A DNA stretch of 64,000 bases from Lacrimispora sphenoides (GTDB taxonomy: Bacteria > Bacillota > Clostridia > Lachnospirales > Lachnospiraceae), in NCBI RefSeq assembly GCF_900105215.1, contig NZ_FOIP01000002.1, forward strand, positions 2,046,001 to 2,110,000. Reading direction: 5' to 3'. The stretch's first letter is position 1. Each line of letters opens with the position of its first letter. A program made the translations under genes and the position numbers. A model generated the notes under the pieces. That model saw nothing but the letters and a program-made list of their open reading frames with translations, did not search any database and was not told the DNA's origin. Positions 41,051 to 50,562 of the stretch are shown one piece after another.

Positions 41051-42970
41051 TTACTCTGTTTCCAGATTCTTCTTTAATGCCGCCATTACGAGGCAGCCTG
41101 CAGCAGAACCAATGACAATGGCTAATAAGTATCCGAAGGGATTTCCAATGGTAGGAAGGACGAATATCCCGCCATGAGGTGCCCGAAGGGTACAGCCAAG
41201 AGCCATGGAAAGGCCGCCTGCTATTGCAGAACCGACGATACAGGAAGGAATCACACGGATGGGATCAGCAGCTGCAAAGGGGATGGCTCCCTCAGAAATA
41301 AAGGATAATCCCATAATATAGTTGACCACGCCAGACTGACGCTCCTTCTCCGTAAATTTCTTTTTGAAAAATGTGGTGCAGAGAGCGACGGCAATTGGCG
41401 GAACCATACCGCCTGCCATAACAGCTGCCATAATATCAAAATTGCCTTCCGCCAGCTGAGCCGTGCCAAACACATAAGCAGCCTTATTTACAGGACCTCC
41501 CATATCTACGGACATCATGCCTCCCACGACAACTCCAAGGATGATCTTGCTGGTGCCGCCCATACCGTTTAACAGGCCTGTAAGTCCATCGTTAATAGCG
41601 CCTACAAAAGGATTGATAAAGGTCGTTACCACAGCTACAAGGAAAATACCGATTAAAGGATACAAAAGAACAGGTTTGATTCCTTCCAGGGACTTTGGAA
41701 GCTTGCCAAATGCCTTTTTAAGCATGATTACAATGTATCCGCCGATAAACCCGGCTAACAAGGCTCCAAGGAAGCCTGAGTTTACACTTCCGCCAGCCGG
41801 GTTTGCAAACGTTGCACCCATTTTAGCAATAAGCCCGCCGACAAATCCCACTGCCAGACCCGGACGGTCTGCAATGCTCATGGCAATATATCCTGCCAGA
41901 ACCGGAAGCATCATTCCAAAGGCCTGTTCCCCAATGGTTTTTAAATAAGCGGCCAGGGGAGTGTTCTTTCCAAAATTAGAAGGATCAATGGAATAATCAT
42001 CAAACAGGAACGCCAGGGCGATCAAAATACCTCCGCCGATAACAAAAGGAAGCATATGGGAAACGCCGTTCATCAAATGTTTATAGATGGAGCGGCCGAC
42101 ATTCTCCTGGTCTCCGCTTTCTGATGAGGAAGCAGATCCGGAATGATGATAAACAGGAGTTTCCGGGCTGACTGCCCGCTTGACCAGTTCTTCTCCCTTT
42201 TGGATTCCTTCTGTTACAGTGGCCACGACCACCCGCTTTCCGTCAAAGCGGGCCATATCCACCTTCTTATCCGCTGCTATGATGATTCCGTCTGCTGTGG
42301 CAATCTCTTCTTTTGTCAGAGCATTGCCTACTCCTTCTGCTCCGTTGGTTTCCGCCTTAAGGGGAATTCCAAGCTTCTTCCCCTGCTGCTCTAAGTTCTC
42401 TGCAGCCATAAAGGTATGGGCAATTCCAGTGGGACATGCAGTCACTGCCAAAACCTGATATCCCCTGGGAACCTTTGCCGCCGGTTCCGCTTTTACTTCC
42501 TTCTTCTGATACCGTTCTGACTCTTTATCGTCAATGAGCTGTAAAAATTCTTCCTTTGATTGAGCTTTTGTTAAATCACTCTTAAAATCCGGGTCCATAA
42601 GAAGAGTGGAAAGCCTGGACAGCGCCTCTAGGTGAACATCCGCTTCTCCCTCAGGTGCCGCGATCATGAAAATCAAATGAGCAAGGGAACCGTCAAAAGC
42701 CTCATAATCCACACCTTCCGGTACTACGATCGCAGAAAGGCCCGGCTCCTTTACCGCTGCCACCTTTGCATGGGGAATGGCGATTCCGTCACCAACCGCC
42801 GTACTTCCAAGGGCCTCTCTTGCCAGAATCCCTTCCTTGTATCCAGCCTGATCCTTAAGCCTTCCACCAGCTTCCATTAAGCCGACCAGCCTGTCGATGG
42901 CTTCTTCCTTGGTGGTAACCTTTACTCCCAGCTCAATGCTTTCCTTTTTTAACAAATCTGAAATTTTCAT
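41051..42970 (-). CDS. fruA: Fructose PTS enzyme EIIABC
   Basis: The 639-residue protein joins three PTS domains: EIIA (residues about 1-150, active His in GDGIAIPHAKV), EIIB (about 170-270, active Cys in VTACPTGIAHTF) and a fructose-type EIIC (about 295-639, with VNKAAYVFG and EGAIPFAA). It imports fructose as fructose-1-phosphate, the substrate of the kinase encoded just upstream. The ATG overlaps the fruK stop (TGATG). GGAGG lies seven bases before it. No DeoR-type fruR gene is adjacent, unlike the common fruRKA order. Confidence 0.95.
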   Translation of the reverse strand: MKISDLLKKESIELGVKVTTKEEAIDRLVGLMEAGGRLKDQAGYKEGILAREALGSTAVGDGIAIPHAKVAAVKEPGLSAIVVPEGVDYEAFDGSLAHLIFMIAAPEGEADVHLEALSRLSTLLMDPDFKSDLTKAQSKEEFLQLIDDKESERYQKKEVKAEPAAKVPRGYQVLAVTACPTGIAHTFMAAENLEQQGKKLGIPLKAETNGAEGVGNALTKEEIATADGIIIAADKKVDMARFDGKRVVVATVTEGIQKGEELVKRAVSPETPVYHHSGSASSSESGDQENVGRSIYKHLMNGVSHMLPFVIGGGILIALAFLFDDYSIDPSNFGKNTPLAAYLKTIGEQAFGMMLPVLAGYIAMSIADRPGLAVGFVGGLIAKMGATFANPAGGSVNSGFLGALLAGFIGGYIVIMLKKAFGKLPKSLEGIKPVLLYPLIGIFLVAVVTTFINPFVGAINDGLTGLLNGMGGTSKIILGVVVGGMMSVDMGGPVNKAAYVFGTAQLAEGNFDIMAAVMAGGMVPPIAVALCTTFFKKKFTEKERQSGVVNYIMGLSFISEGAIPFAAADPIRVIPSCIVGSAIAGGLSMALGCTLRAPHGGIFVLPTIGNPFGYLLAIVIGSAAGCLVMAALKKNLETE

Positions 42971-43887
42971 CAAAACCCCTCCTTTGATAATTCTTCAAAC
43001 AATCTCATAATATCTTCCCTGCCTGCAAGACCCTCAGAAAAGGCACTGGCACTTCCCGCTGCGCTTCCCAGACGCAGGGCATGCTTAAAGCTGCCTTTTT
43101 CCAAGTAACCTGCAATAAATCCTGCCACCATGGAATCTCCTGCTCCCACGGAATTCTTCACCGTTCCTTTAGGCACTCCCATCCGGAACACTTCCTCTTC
43201 TTCTGTAATCAGGATCGCTCCGTCTCCTGCCATGGAAATCAGAACGTTTTTGGCACCTTTTTCCTGAAGACGTTTTCCGTAATCAATGATCTCCTCCGGG
43301 CCATGTAAGGTTACGCCAAACATTTCTCCCAGCTCATGATTATTGGGCTTAATAAGGAACGGATGATAAGGAAGTACATTAATAAGCAAATCCTTTGTTG
43401 CATCCACCACGATACGGACTCCCCTTCCGTCTAAAGACTCCATGATCCGCTCATAGATGTCATCGTCAATGGATTTAGGAATGCTGCCAGATAAGACCAG
43501 CACATCCCCTGCTGTCAGACGGTCCAGCTTTTCAAAAAGCTGCTTTACGTCTTCTCCGGTGATCTCAGGACCCATGCCGTTGATTTCTGTTTCTTCCTGG
43601 GATCTAAGCTTCACATTGATTCTGGACAGCCCCTTTTCAACGCGGATAAAATCCGACTGATATCCCAGCCCTTTCACTCCCCGTTCAATTTCGTCTCCGG
43701 TAAACCCTGCCACAAAGCCCAGTGCGGTATTTCCATACCCCAAAGTCGATAAAACCGCAGATACATTGAGTCCTTTTCCCCCATAATAGATGCTTTCCTG
43801 CTCCGTTCTATTGACTGCTCCCAGTGCAAAGTGATCTACCCTTACGACATAATCCAATGCCGGATTAAATGTTACGGTGTAAATCAT
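42970..43887 (-). CDS. fruK: 1-phosphofructokinase
   Basis: The 305-residue PfkB-family kinase begins MIYTVTFNPALDYVVRV, with YYGGKGLNVSAVLSTLG and the catalytic GAGDSMVAGFIAGYL near residue 250. It phosphorylates fructose-1-phosphate to fructose-1,6-bisphosphate with ATP. First gene of the fruK-fruA operon. AGAGG precedes the ATG. The promoter is a TTGACG-17-TATATT element with palindromes upstream, so a repressor or catabolite control is expected. Confidence 0.94.
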   Translation of the reverse strand: MIYTVTFNPALDYVVRVDHFALGAVNRTEQESIYYGGKGLNVSAVLSTLGYGNTALGFVAGFTGDEIERGVKGLGYQSDFIRVEKGLSRINVKLRSQEETEINGMGPEITGEDVKQLFEKLDRLTAGDVLVLSGSIPKSIDDDIYERIMESLDGRGVRIVVDATKDLLINVLPYHPFLIKPNNHELGEMFGVTLHGPEEIIDYGKRLQEKGAKNVLISMAGDGAILITEEEEVFRMGVPKGTVKNSVGAGDSMVAGFIAGYLEKGSFKHALRLGSAAGSASAFSEGLAGREDIMRLFEELSKEGF

Positions 43888-43936
43888 ATGTCACCTCTCC
43901 TTTTATATATAAAATTTTATTTCTTCCCTCTTTTAC

Positions 43937-43965
43937 AATATACTACGATTGATTTATTTCGTCAA
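43937..43965 (-). promoter_or_regulatory. Promoter of fruK-fruA
   Basis: On the minus strand TTGACG (43960-43965), 17 bp and TATATT (43937-43942). The 327-bp gap between fruK and the chemoreceptor gene holds this promoter, the palindromes next to it and the chemoreceptor terminator; nothing else was recognised there. Confidence 0.75.
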
Positions 43966-43969
43966 TATG

Positions 43970-44015
43970 TTTCTTCAAGAAATAATGTTTCTTGCATTTT
44001 TCAAGATCTTGCACT
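43970..44015. promoter_or_regulatory. Palindromes upstream of the fru promoter (possible operator)
   Basis: TTTCTTCAAGAAA (43970-43982) is a perfect 13-bp palindrome directly upstream of the -35. Next to it CTTGCA..CAAGATCTTGCA (43991-44012) repeats the CTTG/CAAG theme and contains the 10-bp palindrome CAAGATCTTG. These may bind a fructose regulator encoded elsewhere. Confidence 0.45.
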
Positions 44016-44153
44016 ATTTTTCTATGATAATTGCAAGAAAAAAGCCGTCCTTTTATATCAATTAACTTGTTAACATAACAGAAAGCCTATTTCATAATAT
44101 CTGCAATTTCAGCTTTGTTTATTATAGGAATTGCGCTTAAATAAAGCTTTTGT

Positions 44154-44206
44154 ATAAAAAAACAGGTTTGCACAGCCATCCTGACCTTGTGCAAACCTGT
44201 TTTTTC
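44154..44206 (-). terminator. Intrinsic terminator after the chemoreceptor gene
   Basis: AACAGGTTTGCACA (44161-44174) and TGTGCAAACCTGTT (44188-44201) form a perfect 14-bp stem. Both flanks carry T/A runs, so it could stop transcription in either direction. It lies 9 bp after the chemoreceptor stop. Confidence 0.92.
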
Positions 44207-44214
44207 ATGTACTT

Positions 44215-46281
44215 TTATTTAATCCTAAATCTTGCAATCTGTTCTTTAAGCATCTGAGCCTGTGCCGATAATTCCTGACTGGTCGCTGCGCTTTCCTCAG
44301 CGATAGCCGCATTGTTCTGAACAACATTTGAAATCTGATCAATGCCTGCAGTAACTTCTTCTAAGGAGGAAGACTGCACTTTTGATTTCTCTGAAATTTC
44401 AGCAATATCTGAAATAATTTCTTTGGCGCCTACCACAACCTTTCCAAGTGAAGTCGCTGTAATCTCAGCAAATCTACCACCTTCTTCTACGGAATGAAGG
44501 GAACTTTCAATTAATCCGGTCGTATTCTTAGCTGCCTCTGCACTCTTTGATGCAAGGTTTCTTACTTCATCTGCAACAACTGCAAATCCTTTTCCTGCTT
44601 CTCCCGCTCTGGCAGCTTCAACAGCCGCATTAAGAGCCAGTATATTAGTCTGGAATGCAATATCTTCTATCGTCTTTATAATAATTCCAATCTGGCTTGA
44701 TGTTACAGTAATATCATTCATGGCTTTTAAAAGTTCATTCATCTGTTTATTGCTTTTTTCCAGTTCTGCTCCTACAGCCTCAGCCTTTTCATTTGCATTA
44801 TTCGCGTACATTGCGCTTTCCTTAACCTGATTGGTGATTTCCATGATTTTTGCGGAAAGTTCTTCTACCGAGCTAGCCTGTTCGATTGCCCCCTGACTCA
44901 ATGACTGGGAGCTGTCAGAAAACTGTCCGGCACCGGATGCCACCTGTTCAGCAGCTGCCCTCATTTCGTAGAACGTACTATTTAGAGAATTTAATATACG
45001 GCTTAAATCAATCTTTATTTTATTAAAATCTCCCATAAAGTCCCTGTCAATTGAAACAACCAGATTGCCTGAAGCTACATGTTCAAGCACTTCCGAGATT
45101 TCATTGATATAGCCGCCCAATACTTCCGAAGTTTCCGTAAAAATCTTAGCTAACAATCCTAATTCATCATTTTTATAAATCATGTCCCCATTGCTGTGGG
45201 AAAGATCACCGTTTCTCATCTTTTCTGCCAGATCCATGACGGAATCCACTGGAGCAAGACCTTTCTTAAGTGCCATAACACTGACTAATATCAGTACAAT
45301 TAATCCAATCGAACCAATACCCGCTAGTGCGAAAGTCATATTTGTTACTGAGTTCATTGCCTCGCTTTCATTCACTACAAAAGCACTCGACCAATTCACA
45401 TCAGTCCCATCTACATGAAGTGCTTTATGAATAGCCAATGCTGGTTTTCCCTGGGAAAAAGAATTCTTAATTTTATCTGTTACCGAATTTCCGCCTGCTA
45501 CTGCATTCCGAATCGCTTCATAATCTGAAACAGACTGCGGCACGCTGCCAACGATTCCTTTGTCTATTGTGTGAGCCAGGCAGGTTCCATTGTTTGTAAC
45601 TATATAGCTGTAGGAAGTTTTATATCCTCCGTCTGCGTAGTCCAGGCCAGCAATACTGGACATATCGATGTCACAATTAGCAACCCCTAAAAATTCACCG
45701 TTTTTATTTACAATAGGGCTGCTCAATGTAATCAGCCAGACTTTTTCACCGGTGGAAAGCTGGTACTCATACGGTTCTGTTACATGAACGGATAAATTGT
45801 TCTTTGCAGGTAAATAGTAATCTTCATTTCCATATGTTCCAAAATCATTCAAAACATCAAGACCTATACCGGAGCCGTCACGGAATGCATAATAAGAAAG
45901 TCCGTTGGGTGTATTCGCCATATATTTGTTTGGTTCAAACGCATAATATGCTGAAAATATCTTGTTATTATTTAATACCCCCTGTAAAGAATCTTTCAGC
46001 ATTTTGTCTGCTTCATCCATGTTAAGCGCCTGATATCTCTGCACCTCTAAGGATAACGCCTGGGAAAATACAAGCATACTGTCTAAATACGACTGCACTT
46101 CTTTTGCATTTTCATCTGCAATATAGTTCAGCTCCTTCTCCGTCATTCTGGTTACGGTAGTACCTGCTAACAAACTTAAACAGGAGCACATTGCTACAAT
46201 GACAATTAAGATTATAATAGCCATTGTAATTGGAATCTTTACTGAAAGTCTGTTTTTCCATAGTAATTTTCCTTCGTTCAT
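44215..46281 (-). CDS. Methyl-accepting chemotaxis protein (dCache ligand-binding, HAMP, signalling domain)
   Basis: The 688-residue receptor has a membrane span (about residues 13-38), a periplasm-facing sensor of about 270 residues ([42 protein letters not shown]: dCache_1 pattern), a second span (about 315-337), HAMP, and a long helical signalling domain with the conserved tip [19 protein letters not shown] and [16 protein letters not shown]. It binds small ligands and signals to CheA. There is no C-terminal CheR-binding pentapeptide. It stands alone with its own promoter and terminator. The ligand is unknown. Confidence 0.94.
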   Translation of the reverse strand: MNEGKLLWKNRLSVKIPITMAIIILIVIVAMCSCLSLLAGTTVTRMTEKELNYIADENAKEVQSYLDSMLVFSQALSLEVQRYQALNMDEADKMLKDSLQGVLNNNKIFSAYYAFEPNKYMANTPNGLSYYAFRDGSGIGLDVLNDFGTYGNEDYYLPAKNNLSVHVTEPYEYQLSTGEKVWLITLSSPIVNKNGEFLGVANCDIDMSSIAGLDYADGGYKTSYSYIVTNNGTCLAHTIDKGIVGSVPQSVSDYEAIRNAVAGGNSVTDKIKNSFSQGKPALAIHKALHVDGTDVNWSSAFVVNESEAMNSVTNMTFALAGIGSIGLIVLILVSVMALKKGLAPVDSVMDLAEKMRNGDLSHSNGDMIYKNDELGLLAKIFTETSEVLGGYINEISEVLEHVASGNLVVSIDRDFMGDFNKIKIDLSRILNSLNSTFYEMRAAAEQVASGAGQFSDSSQSLSQGAIEQASSVEELSAKIMEITNQVKESAMYANNANEKAEAVGAELEKSNKQMNELLKAMNDITVTSSQIGIIIKTIEDIAFQTNILALNAAVEAARAGEAGKGFAVVADEVRNLASKSAEAAKNTTGLIESSLHSVEEGGRFAEITATSLGKVVVGAKEIISDIAEISEKSKVQSSSLEEVTAGIDQISNVVQNNAAIAEESAATSQELSAQAQMLKEQIARFRIK

Positions 46282-46376
46282 CTTAACATCTCCTTTAAAT
46301 TTTTTTCTCAGGTAATTGTAAAATCTTCTGCATATATTCTCTCTTTATCCCTTCCTTTTCCAGCTTCTTGTGTATT

Positions 46377-46401
46377 ATATCGACATAAATGAGTATATTT
46401 A
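46377..46401 (-). promoter_or_regulatory. Candidate sigma-D (flagellar) promoter of the chemoreceptor gene
   Basis: On the minus strand TAAA (46398-46401), a 13-bp spacer and GTCGATAT (46377-46384). The -10 matches GCCGATAT at seven of eight bases, but the usual spacer is about 15 bp, so this is tentative. The 301-bp gap to the RpiR gene also contains a GGCCC/GGGCC stem near 46486-46499 and the RpiR terminator. Confidence 0.4.
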
Positions 46402-46547
46402 TAAGATTTTCAGTTTCATCTTTTCTTGAAATTTAATATCCTATTTATAATATAAAGGGGATTTTGGAAAAAACTGCATAGAAAAAGGCCCGGAAGGGCC
46501 AGCGAAAGAATGTGGTATGCATGTGGTAGGTAAGACGGGTCTTTCCA

Positions 46548-46576
46548 TAAAATAAACCGCCGGTTTTACCGGCGGC
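46548..46576 (-). terminator. Intrinsic terminator after the RpiR gene
   Basis: CCGCCGG (46557-46563) and CCGGCGG (46569-46575) form a GC-rich stem followed on the minus strand by TTTATTTTATGG. It starts 8 bp after the stop codon. Confidence 0.8.
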
Positions 46577-46582
46577 ACTGAT

Positions 46583-47437
46583 TTACTTCTTATCATCGGA
46601 AATAGCGATCTCATGACGCCTGATGCGGTCATGGGAATCTTTTTTGCTGACAGATAAAAACAGATACAATATTTCAATCACTGTCGTAGCCGACACTCTG
46701 GAAAAACAGAATTCTCCCAGAAGAAGCTTTTCTCTGGTGGCAGTCGTAATATGGTAATCACAGGCACGTCCAAGAGGAGATGACGAATTATTCGTAATGG
46801 CAATGGTTGGCGTATGGTTTTCCTTTGCAACTGCCACCAGAGTCATTAAACGCTTGGAAAAGCCGGAATTGGATATGATGATGATCGCATCCTCTTCCTT
46901 AAGATTGCAGGTATAAGCCATCTGTGTCTCCCAGATGGTACCGGATACGGTCGGAATCCCCAGTTGGTTGAATTTAAAAGAGCCATCCAGAGCGACCGGT
47001 ATGGTATTTCCCACAGCAACCAGCTGTACGGTTCTGGCATGTTCAATCACAGACAAAATCCGGTCTAACTCATCCGGATCCATCATGGATATGGTCTGGG
47101 TCAGTTCCGCTACCTTATTGGCCAATATATTCTGAAGGGACTGAGCAATGCTGTCCCGGCTGATGTCATTGGAAACTTCAATGGAATTACCTCTTTCCTC
47201 TGCCACCTCTTTTGCCAGATTGATCTTTAAGTGATGAAAACCGTTAAACCCGCACCTTCTGCAGAATCTGGATACAGTGGCATCGCTTGTTCCGCTTGCT
47301 AAGGCCAGTTCCGCTACTGTCATATCGATTATTTCACTTTTATGTGCCAGAATATAATCCGCAATCTTTTTTTCCGCTTCAAAAAACGAATCATAGGATG
47401 AGCAGAGAACACCGGATACGCTAATATTTTCCTGCAT
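46583..47437 (-). CDS. RpiR/MurR-family transcriptional regulator
   Basis: The 284-residue protein has an N-terminal RpiR helix-turn-helix (IADYILAHKSEI, VAELALASGTSDATVSRFCRRCGF, about residues 25-65) and a C-terminal SIS sugar-phosphate-binding domain (VQLVAVGNTIPVALDG, DAIIIISNSGFSKRLM, TIAITNNSSSPL). Such proteins sense sugar phosphates or amino-sugar phosphates. The ATG at 47437 has GAGGTGG seven bases upstream. It is encoded alone, and tandem 12-mers between its promoter and start suggest self-regulation. The regulon is unknown. Confidence 0.9.
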   Translation of the reverse strand: MQENISVSGVLCSSYDSFFEAEKKIADYILAHKSEIIDMTVAELALASGTSDATVSRFCRRCGFNGFHHLKINLAKEVAEERGNSIEVSNDISRDSIAQSLQNILANKVAELTQTISMMDPDELDRILSVIEHARTVQLVAVGNTIPVALDGSFKFNQLGIPTVSGTIWETQMAYTCNLKEEDAIIIISNSGFSKRLMTLVAVAKENHTPTIAITNNSSSPLGRACDYHITTATREKLLLGEFCFSRVSATTVIEILYLFLSVSKKDSHDRIRRHEIAISDDKK

Positions 47438-47456
47438 AAACAAACCACCTCAAACT

Positions 47457-47518
47457 TTGTGCAATATTTTGTGTAATATTATTTCATAATTATATCACGA
47501 TATGAAATTAATTGTAAA
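47457..47518 (-). promoter_or_regulatory. RpiR promoter with tandem 12-bp operator-like repeats
   Basis: On the minus strand TTTACA (47513-47518), 18 bp and TATAAT (47489-47494) form the promoter. Directly downstream, TTGTGCAATATT (47457-47468) and TTGTGTAATATT (47469-47480), as read on the plus strand, are adjacent direct repeats with one mismatch, placed where an autorepressor would bind. Confidence 0.65.
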
Positions 47519-47546
47519 GAGGCGTCCCCTGCTTTTCCCTTCTGTT

Positions 47547-49091
47547 TCACTCCTTTTTCTGAAGATCATACTCCCAGGTATTGTGATCGTTACCTGTATC
47601 CTTAAGAATCATGCCGATTTCAGCAAACATCCTGCTGTCAGGCAGATTCCTCTGCCATAGACGGAAGGCTTCCTCTGACCGTATCTCCTTTGCATTAACA
47701 GGAATCCCTTCACAATAGGCTTTATTAATATCCCCATATAATCCTGCCATCTTTTCCACCTGCTCCTCCGGCAGGTTTTTGATTTTGCCGGAAACCTGGC
47801 TGCTGATCACATCTATAAGAAATTTCATGCCGTATTCCTTAAACTTCAGAAGGTTTTCATCGGAAACTCCCGCACTTTTTGCCCAGCGTTCCACATCCGT
47901 TTCCCTGGTAGTATAAACCAGTCTTCCATCCTCCGTCCATTTAAGAATGCCGTATCTGCAGGGAGAGATAGCGAAGGAGTCCGCCACCACCTCACTGATG
48001 TGGTATGCATCTTCCCGCTCTCCCGGTTCCGGCTTATGCTTCTTTGTCCTCTGCAAATGCAGATGACCGCTTATGTAAAGAGGAACCCGGTAAGATTCCA
48101 AAAGCTCTATCACATTCTGGCTGTTTTCCAGGGTGCAGTCGTTTGGATAGAGAATACTTTCCTTTAACAGGTTATGATGAGCCACCGGTATCACGGTTAT
48201 CCCCAGATCCTTTGCCTCTACAAGTTGTTCATTCATCCACTTAAGGGTTTCTTCTTTGATTCTTCCCCCTACTTTATTAAGGGGTTCATACTGGGCGGAG
48301 TCAAGCATTAAAAGCCAGTTTTTTTTATCCAGCTCATAAACATAGCTTAAGGAATCCTCATCCCGGCTCCTTGCCTGGTCATATCCAAAGTTGCGGTAAA
48401 TGTTATAAAAGCCTTCAGGATCCACGATATCCGCCACCTCCTTCTCTTTGCCGAAATAGGAGGCTGAAAAATAATTGTTGATATCATGGTTTCCAGGTAT
48501 GACAAGCACCTTTACGCCCTTTTCTTCCAGTATCTCAAGTTTCTGAGCCAATGCCTCATGCCCTGCCTTTTCCCCATTAAGAGTAAGATCCCCGCTCAGA
48601 ATCACGGCAGATGGCTTAAGTTCCTCCATTTCAGCCGTAAATGCATCCATGAGCTGAGGAATATAATGGACCAGCTTTCCATCGTCACCTTTTTCCATCT
48701 CTTCAAAGGCTTCCCCATAATCTGTCAGATCCGGAGAATAATAATGGACATCAGAGGCGACCACGATCACAGGAGGTTTATATTCCTCCGGCTCTTCCTC
48801 TTCTTCTATCACAGGCGGCTTAGCCGGCTGCTTTTTCCTAATCTCTTTCCTGGTTTCCGGCTTCGCCGTTTCACCATTTATCTCTGGATCAGGGTTTATA
48901 TGATCATTTATTTCTGTACTTTCTTCCTGTCCTGATTTATCTGAGCTTTCCTCATAAGGACTTCCGGACGTTTCCCTCCTGTCACGATCGGAGGTATCCA
49001 GGTGATCCACAACCATGACAATGCCAAAGCAAAGGAGAATCATGATTGTATAAATCAGGACCAGGAGCCAGTTCTTTTTTCTTTTGTTCAT
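47547..49091 (-). CDS. Membrane-anchored calcineurin-like metallophosphoesterase
   Basis: The 514-residue protein has a basic N-terminus and a signal anchor (about residues 8-30), an acidic Pro/Glu-rich linker (about 35-115) and a metallophosphatase domain with all dimetal motifs: VVASDVHYY, ILSGDLTLNGE, VIPGNHDINN, PVAHHNLL and ISGHLHLQ. It should act outside the membrane on a phosphodiester or phosphomonoester. The ATG at 49091 was chosen because the anchor follows; its Shine-Dalgarno (AAGGGATC) is distant, and a TTG start up to 12 codons earlier is possible. Substrate unknown. Confidence 0.88.
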   Translation of the reverse strand: MNKRKKNWLLVLIYTIMILLCFGIVMVVDHLDTSDRDRRETSGSPYEESSDKSGQEESTEINDHINPDPEINGETAKPETRKEIRKKQPAKPPVIEEEEEPEEYKPPVIVVASDVHYYSPDLTDYGEAFEEMEKGDDGKLVHYIPQLMDAFTAEMEELKPSAVILSGDLTLNGEKAGHEALAQKLEILEEKGVKVLVIPGNHDINNYFSASYFGKEKEVADIVDPEGFYNIYRNFGYDQARSRDEDSLSYVYELDKKNWLLMLDSAQYEPLNKVGGRIKEETLKWMNEQLVEAKDLGITVIPVAHHNLLKESILYPNDCTLENSQNVIELLESYRVPLYISGHLHLQRTKKHKPEPGEREDAYHISEVVADSFAISPCRYGILKWTEDGRLVYTTRETDVERWAKSAGVSDENLLKFKEYGMKFLIDVISSQVSGKIKNLPEEQVEKMAGLYGDINKAYCEGIPVNAKEIRSEEAFRLWQRNLPDSRMFAEIGMILKDTGNDHNTWEYDLQKKE

Positions 49092-49215
49092 GCGGTTACA
49101 CAAAGATCCCTTTCCACTTCCTGTCAATTTTATCCTAAGGAATCATAACATGCTTTCACAAATACGGCAACTATTTCTCCTCAGTAAACGGCAGGACAGG
49201 CACGGTTTTTCTTAG

Positions 49216-50388
49216 CTATTCATACCACCTTGTCATAGGCAGGTGATTGTTTATCCCTTTGGATACAAGAATCTGGTGGAGATCAATGACCCCATTGTTA
49301 AACGTGGCGGCACAGGAGCTTAAATATAGGTCCCACATTCTGGCAAACTCTGTACCCATTTTCTCCTCGATTTCCGGAAGGTGCTCATTAAAATTCTGTC
49401 CCCATAAAAGCAATGTCTTACAATAATGACGGCGAAGGCTTTCCACGTCCAGGGTGTAAAACCGGTGTTCGCTTAGAATATTGATCATTTCCCGGAGACT
49501 TGGTATGGTGCCTCCCGGGAAAATATATTTCTTCATCCACGGATCACCGGGATATTCCTTCAGAGCGCTGATGTAGTGAAGAAGAAGCAATCCGCCGGGA
49601 TTTAGTACCGACTCCGCATTTTTTACAAACAGCTCGTAATTATCCCTTCCCACGTGTTCCAACATGCCAACGCTGACGACCCGGTCAAAGGTTCTGCCCC
49701 AGCTTTTTAAATCCCGGTAATCCATTAATTCCACAGACACTCTGCCCGTTAAGCCTTCCTCTTCGATCCGTTCTTCAAATTTCTTTTTCTGCTCTTTGCT
49801 TAAGGTGATCCCAACTCCCTGCACCCCGTATTCCTTGGCCGCCTTAATCAGTAAAAATCCCCAGCCGCAGCCGATATCCAAAAGAGTCATATCCTTTTTT
49901 AAGTACAGCTTCTTTAATATCCTCTCCACCTTATTGCACTGGGCATCGTGCAAGGTATCACTTTCCGTCTTAAAATATCCACAGGAATAGCTTAAGGAAT
50001 CATCAAGCCAAAGGCGGTAGAAATCATTGCCGATATCGTAATGGGAAGTGACCTCCTTCTCCTGATTCTTTTTGGACTGGGATGAAAAAATCAGCTTTCT
50101 AAGCTTTCCCTGATCCATTGAAAATTTCCCCATCTGGCCAAGGAAATGATTCAAAGCGTGATACAGATCCCCTTCCACGTCAAGGTTTCCTTTCATATAG
50201 GCTTCTCCAAGTGCCAGCGAAGTGCTGGTCAGTAAATCCTTGCCCTCAATATCCTCTTTTAAGTTCACAATAAACGCCGGATTCCCTTCCCCGATATGAT
50301 AAGTCTCTCCGCGAAGATTAACATCAAAAGGGTGCTCGTCAAATCTCTGAAGAAAGGAAATTAAAAAGTTATCTGTCATGGTTTTCAT
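49216..50388 (-). CDS. cfa: Cyclopropane-fatty-acyl-phospholipid synthase
   Basis: The 390-residue enzyme has the Cfa pattern: TSHYDIGNDFYRLWLDDSLSYS, the SAM-binding LLDIGCGWGFLLIKAAKEYG, GITLSKEQ, VSVGMLEHVG and a C-terminal region with LLWGQNFNEH. It adds a methylene group from SAM across double bonds of membrane lipids. The ATG at 50388 has GGAGG seven bases upstream and was preferred over a longer frame. It is transcribed divergently from the EamA gene. Confidence 0.94.
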   Translation of the reverse strand: MKTMTDNFLISFLQRFDEHPFDVNLRGETYHIGEGNPAFIVNLKEDIEGKDLLTSTSLALGEAYMKGNLDVEGDLYHALNHFLGQMGKFSMDQGKLRKLIFSSQSKKNQEKEVTSHYDIGNDFYRLWLDDSLSYSCGYFKTESDTLHDAQCNKVERILKKLYLKKDMTLLDIGCGWGFLLIKAAKEYGVQGVGITLSKEQKKKFEERIEEEGLTGRVSVELMDYRDLKSWGRTFDRVVSVGMLEHVGRDNYELFVKNAESVLNPGGLLLLHYISALKEYPGDPWMKKYIFPGGTIPSLREMINILSEHRFYTLDVESLRRHYCKTLLLWGQNFNEHLPEIEEKMGTEFARMWDLYLSSCAATFNNGVIDLHQILVSKGINNHLPMTRWYE

Positions 50389-50502
50389 GGCTTTTCCTCC
50401 AATCTGCTCTTTATTCCTAATGAGATTTATGCCCGATTTTTGTGATTTCATAAGCCTTGTTTTCAGCAAAGTTCCATTTTTTCAATATCAGAGGCATTCT
50501 GC

Positions 50503-50531
50503 AAGACATTTTTAATAATCTGTGTTAGAAT
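50503..50531 (+). promoter_or_regulatory. Promoter of the EamA transporter gene
   Basis: AAGACA (50503-50508), 17 bp and TAGAAT (50526-50531) lie 32 bp before the ATG at 50563. Confidence 0.55.
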
Positions 50532-50562
50532 CTAATAAAATTACTTACAGGAGAAGACAATC

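Noticed and set aside
46441..46677. A short minus-strand frame at the 3' end of the RpiR gene
   Set aside because: It overlaps the RpiR coding end and its terminator and has no ribosome binding site or recognisable content.
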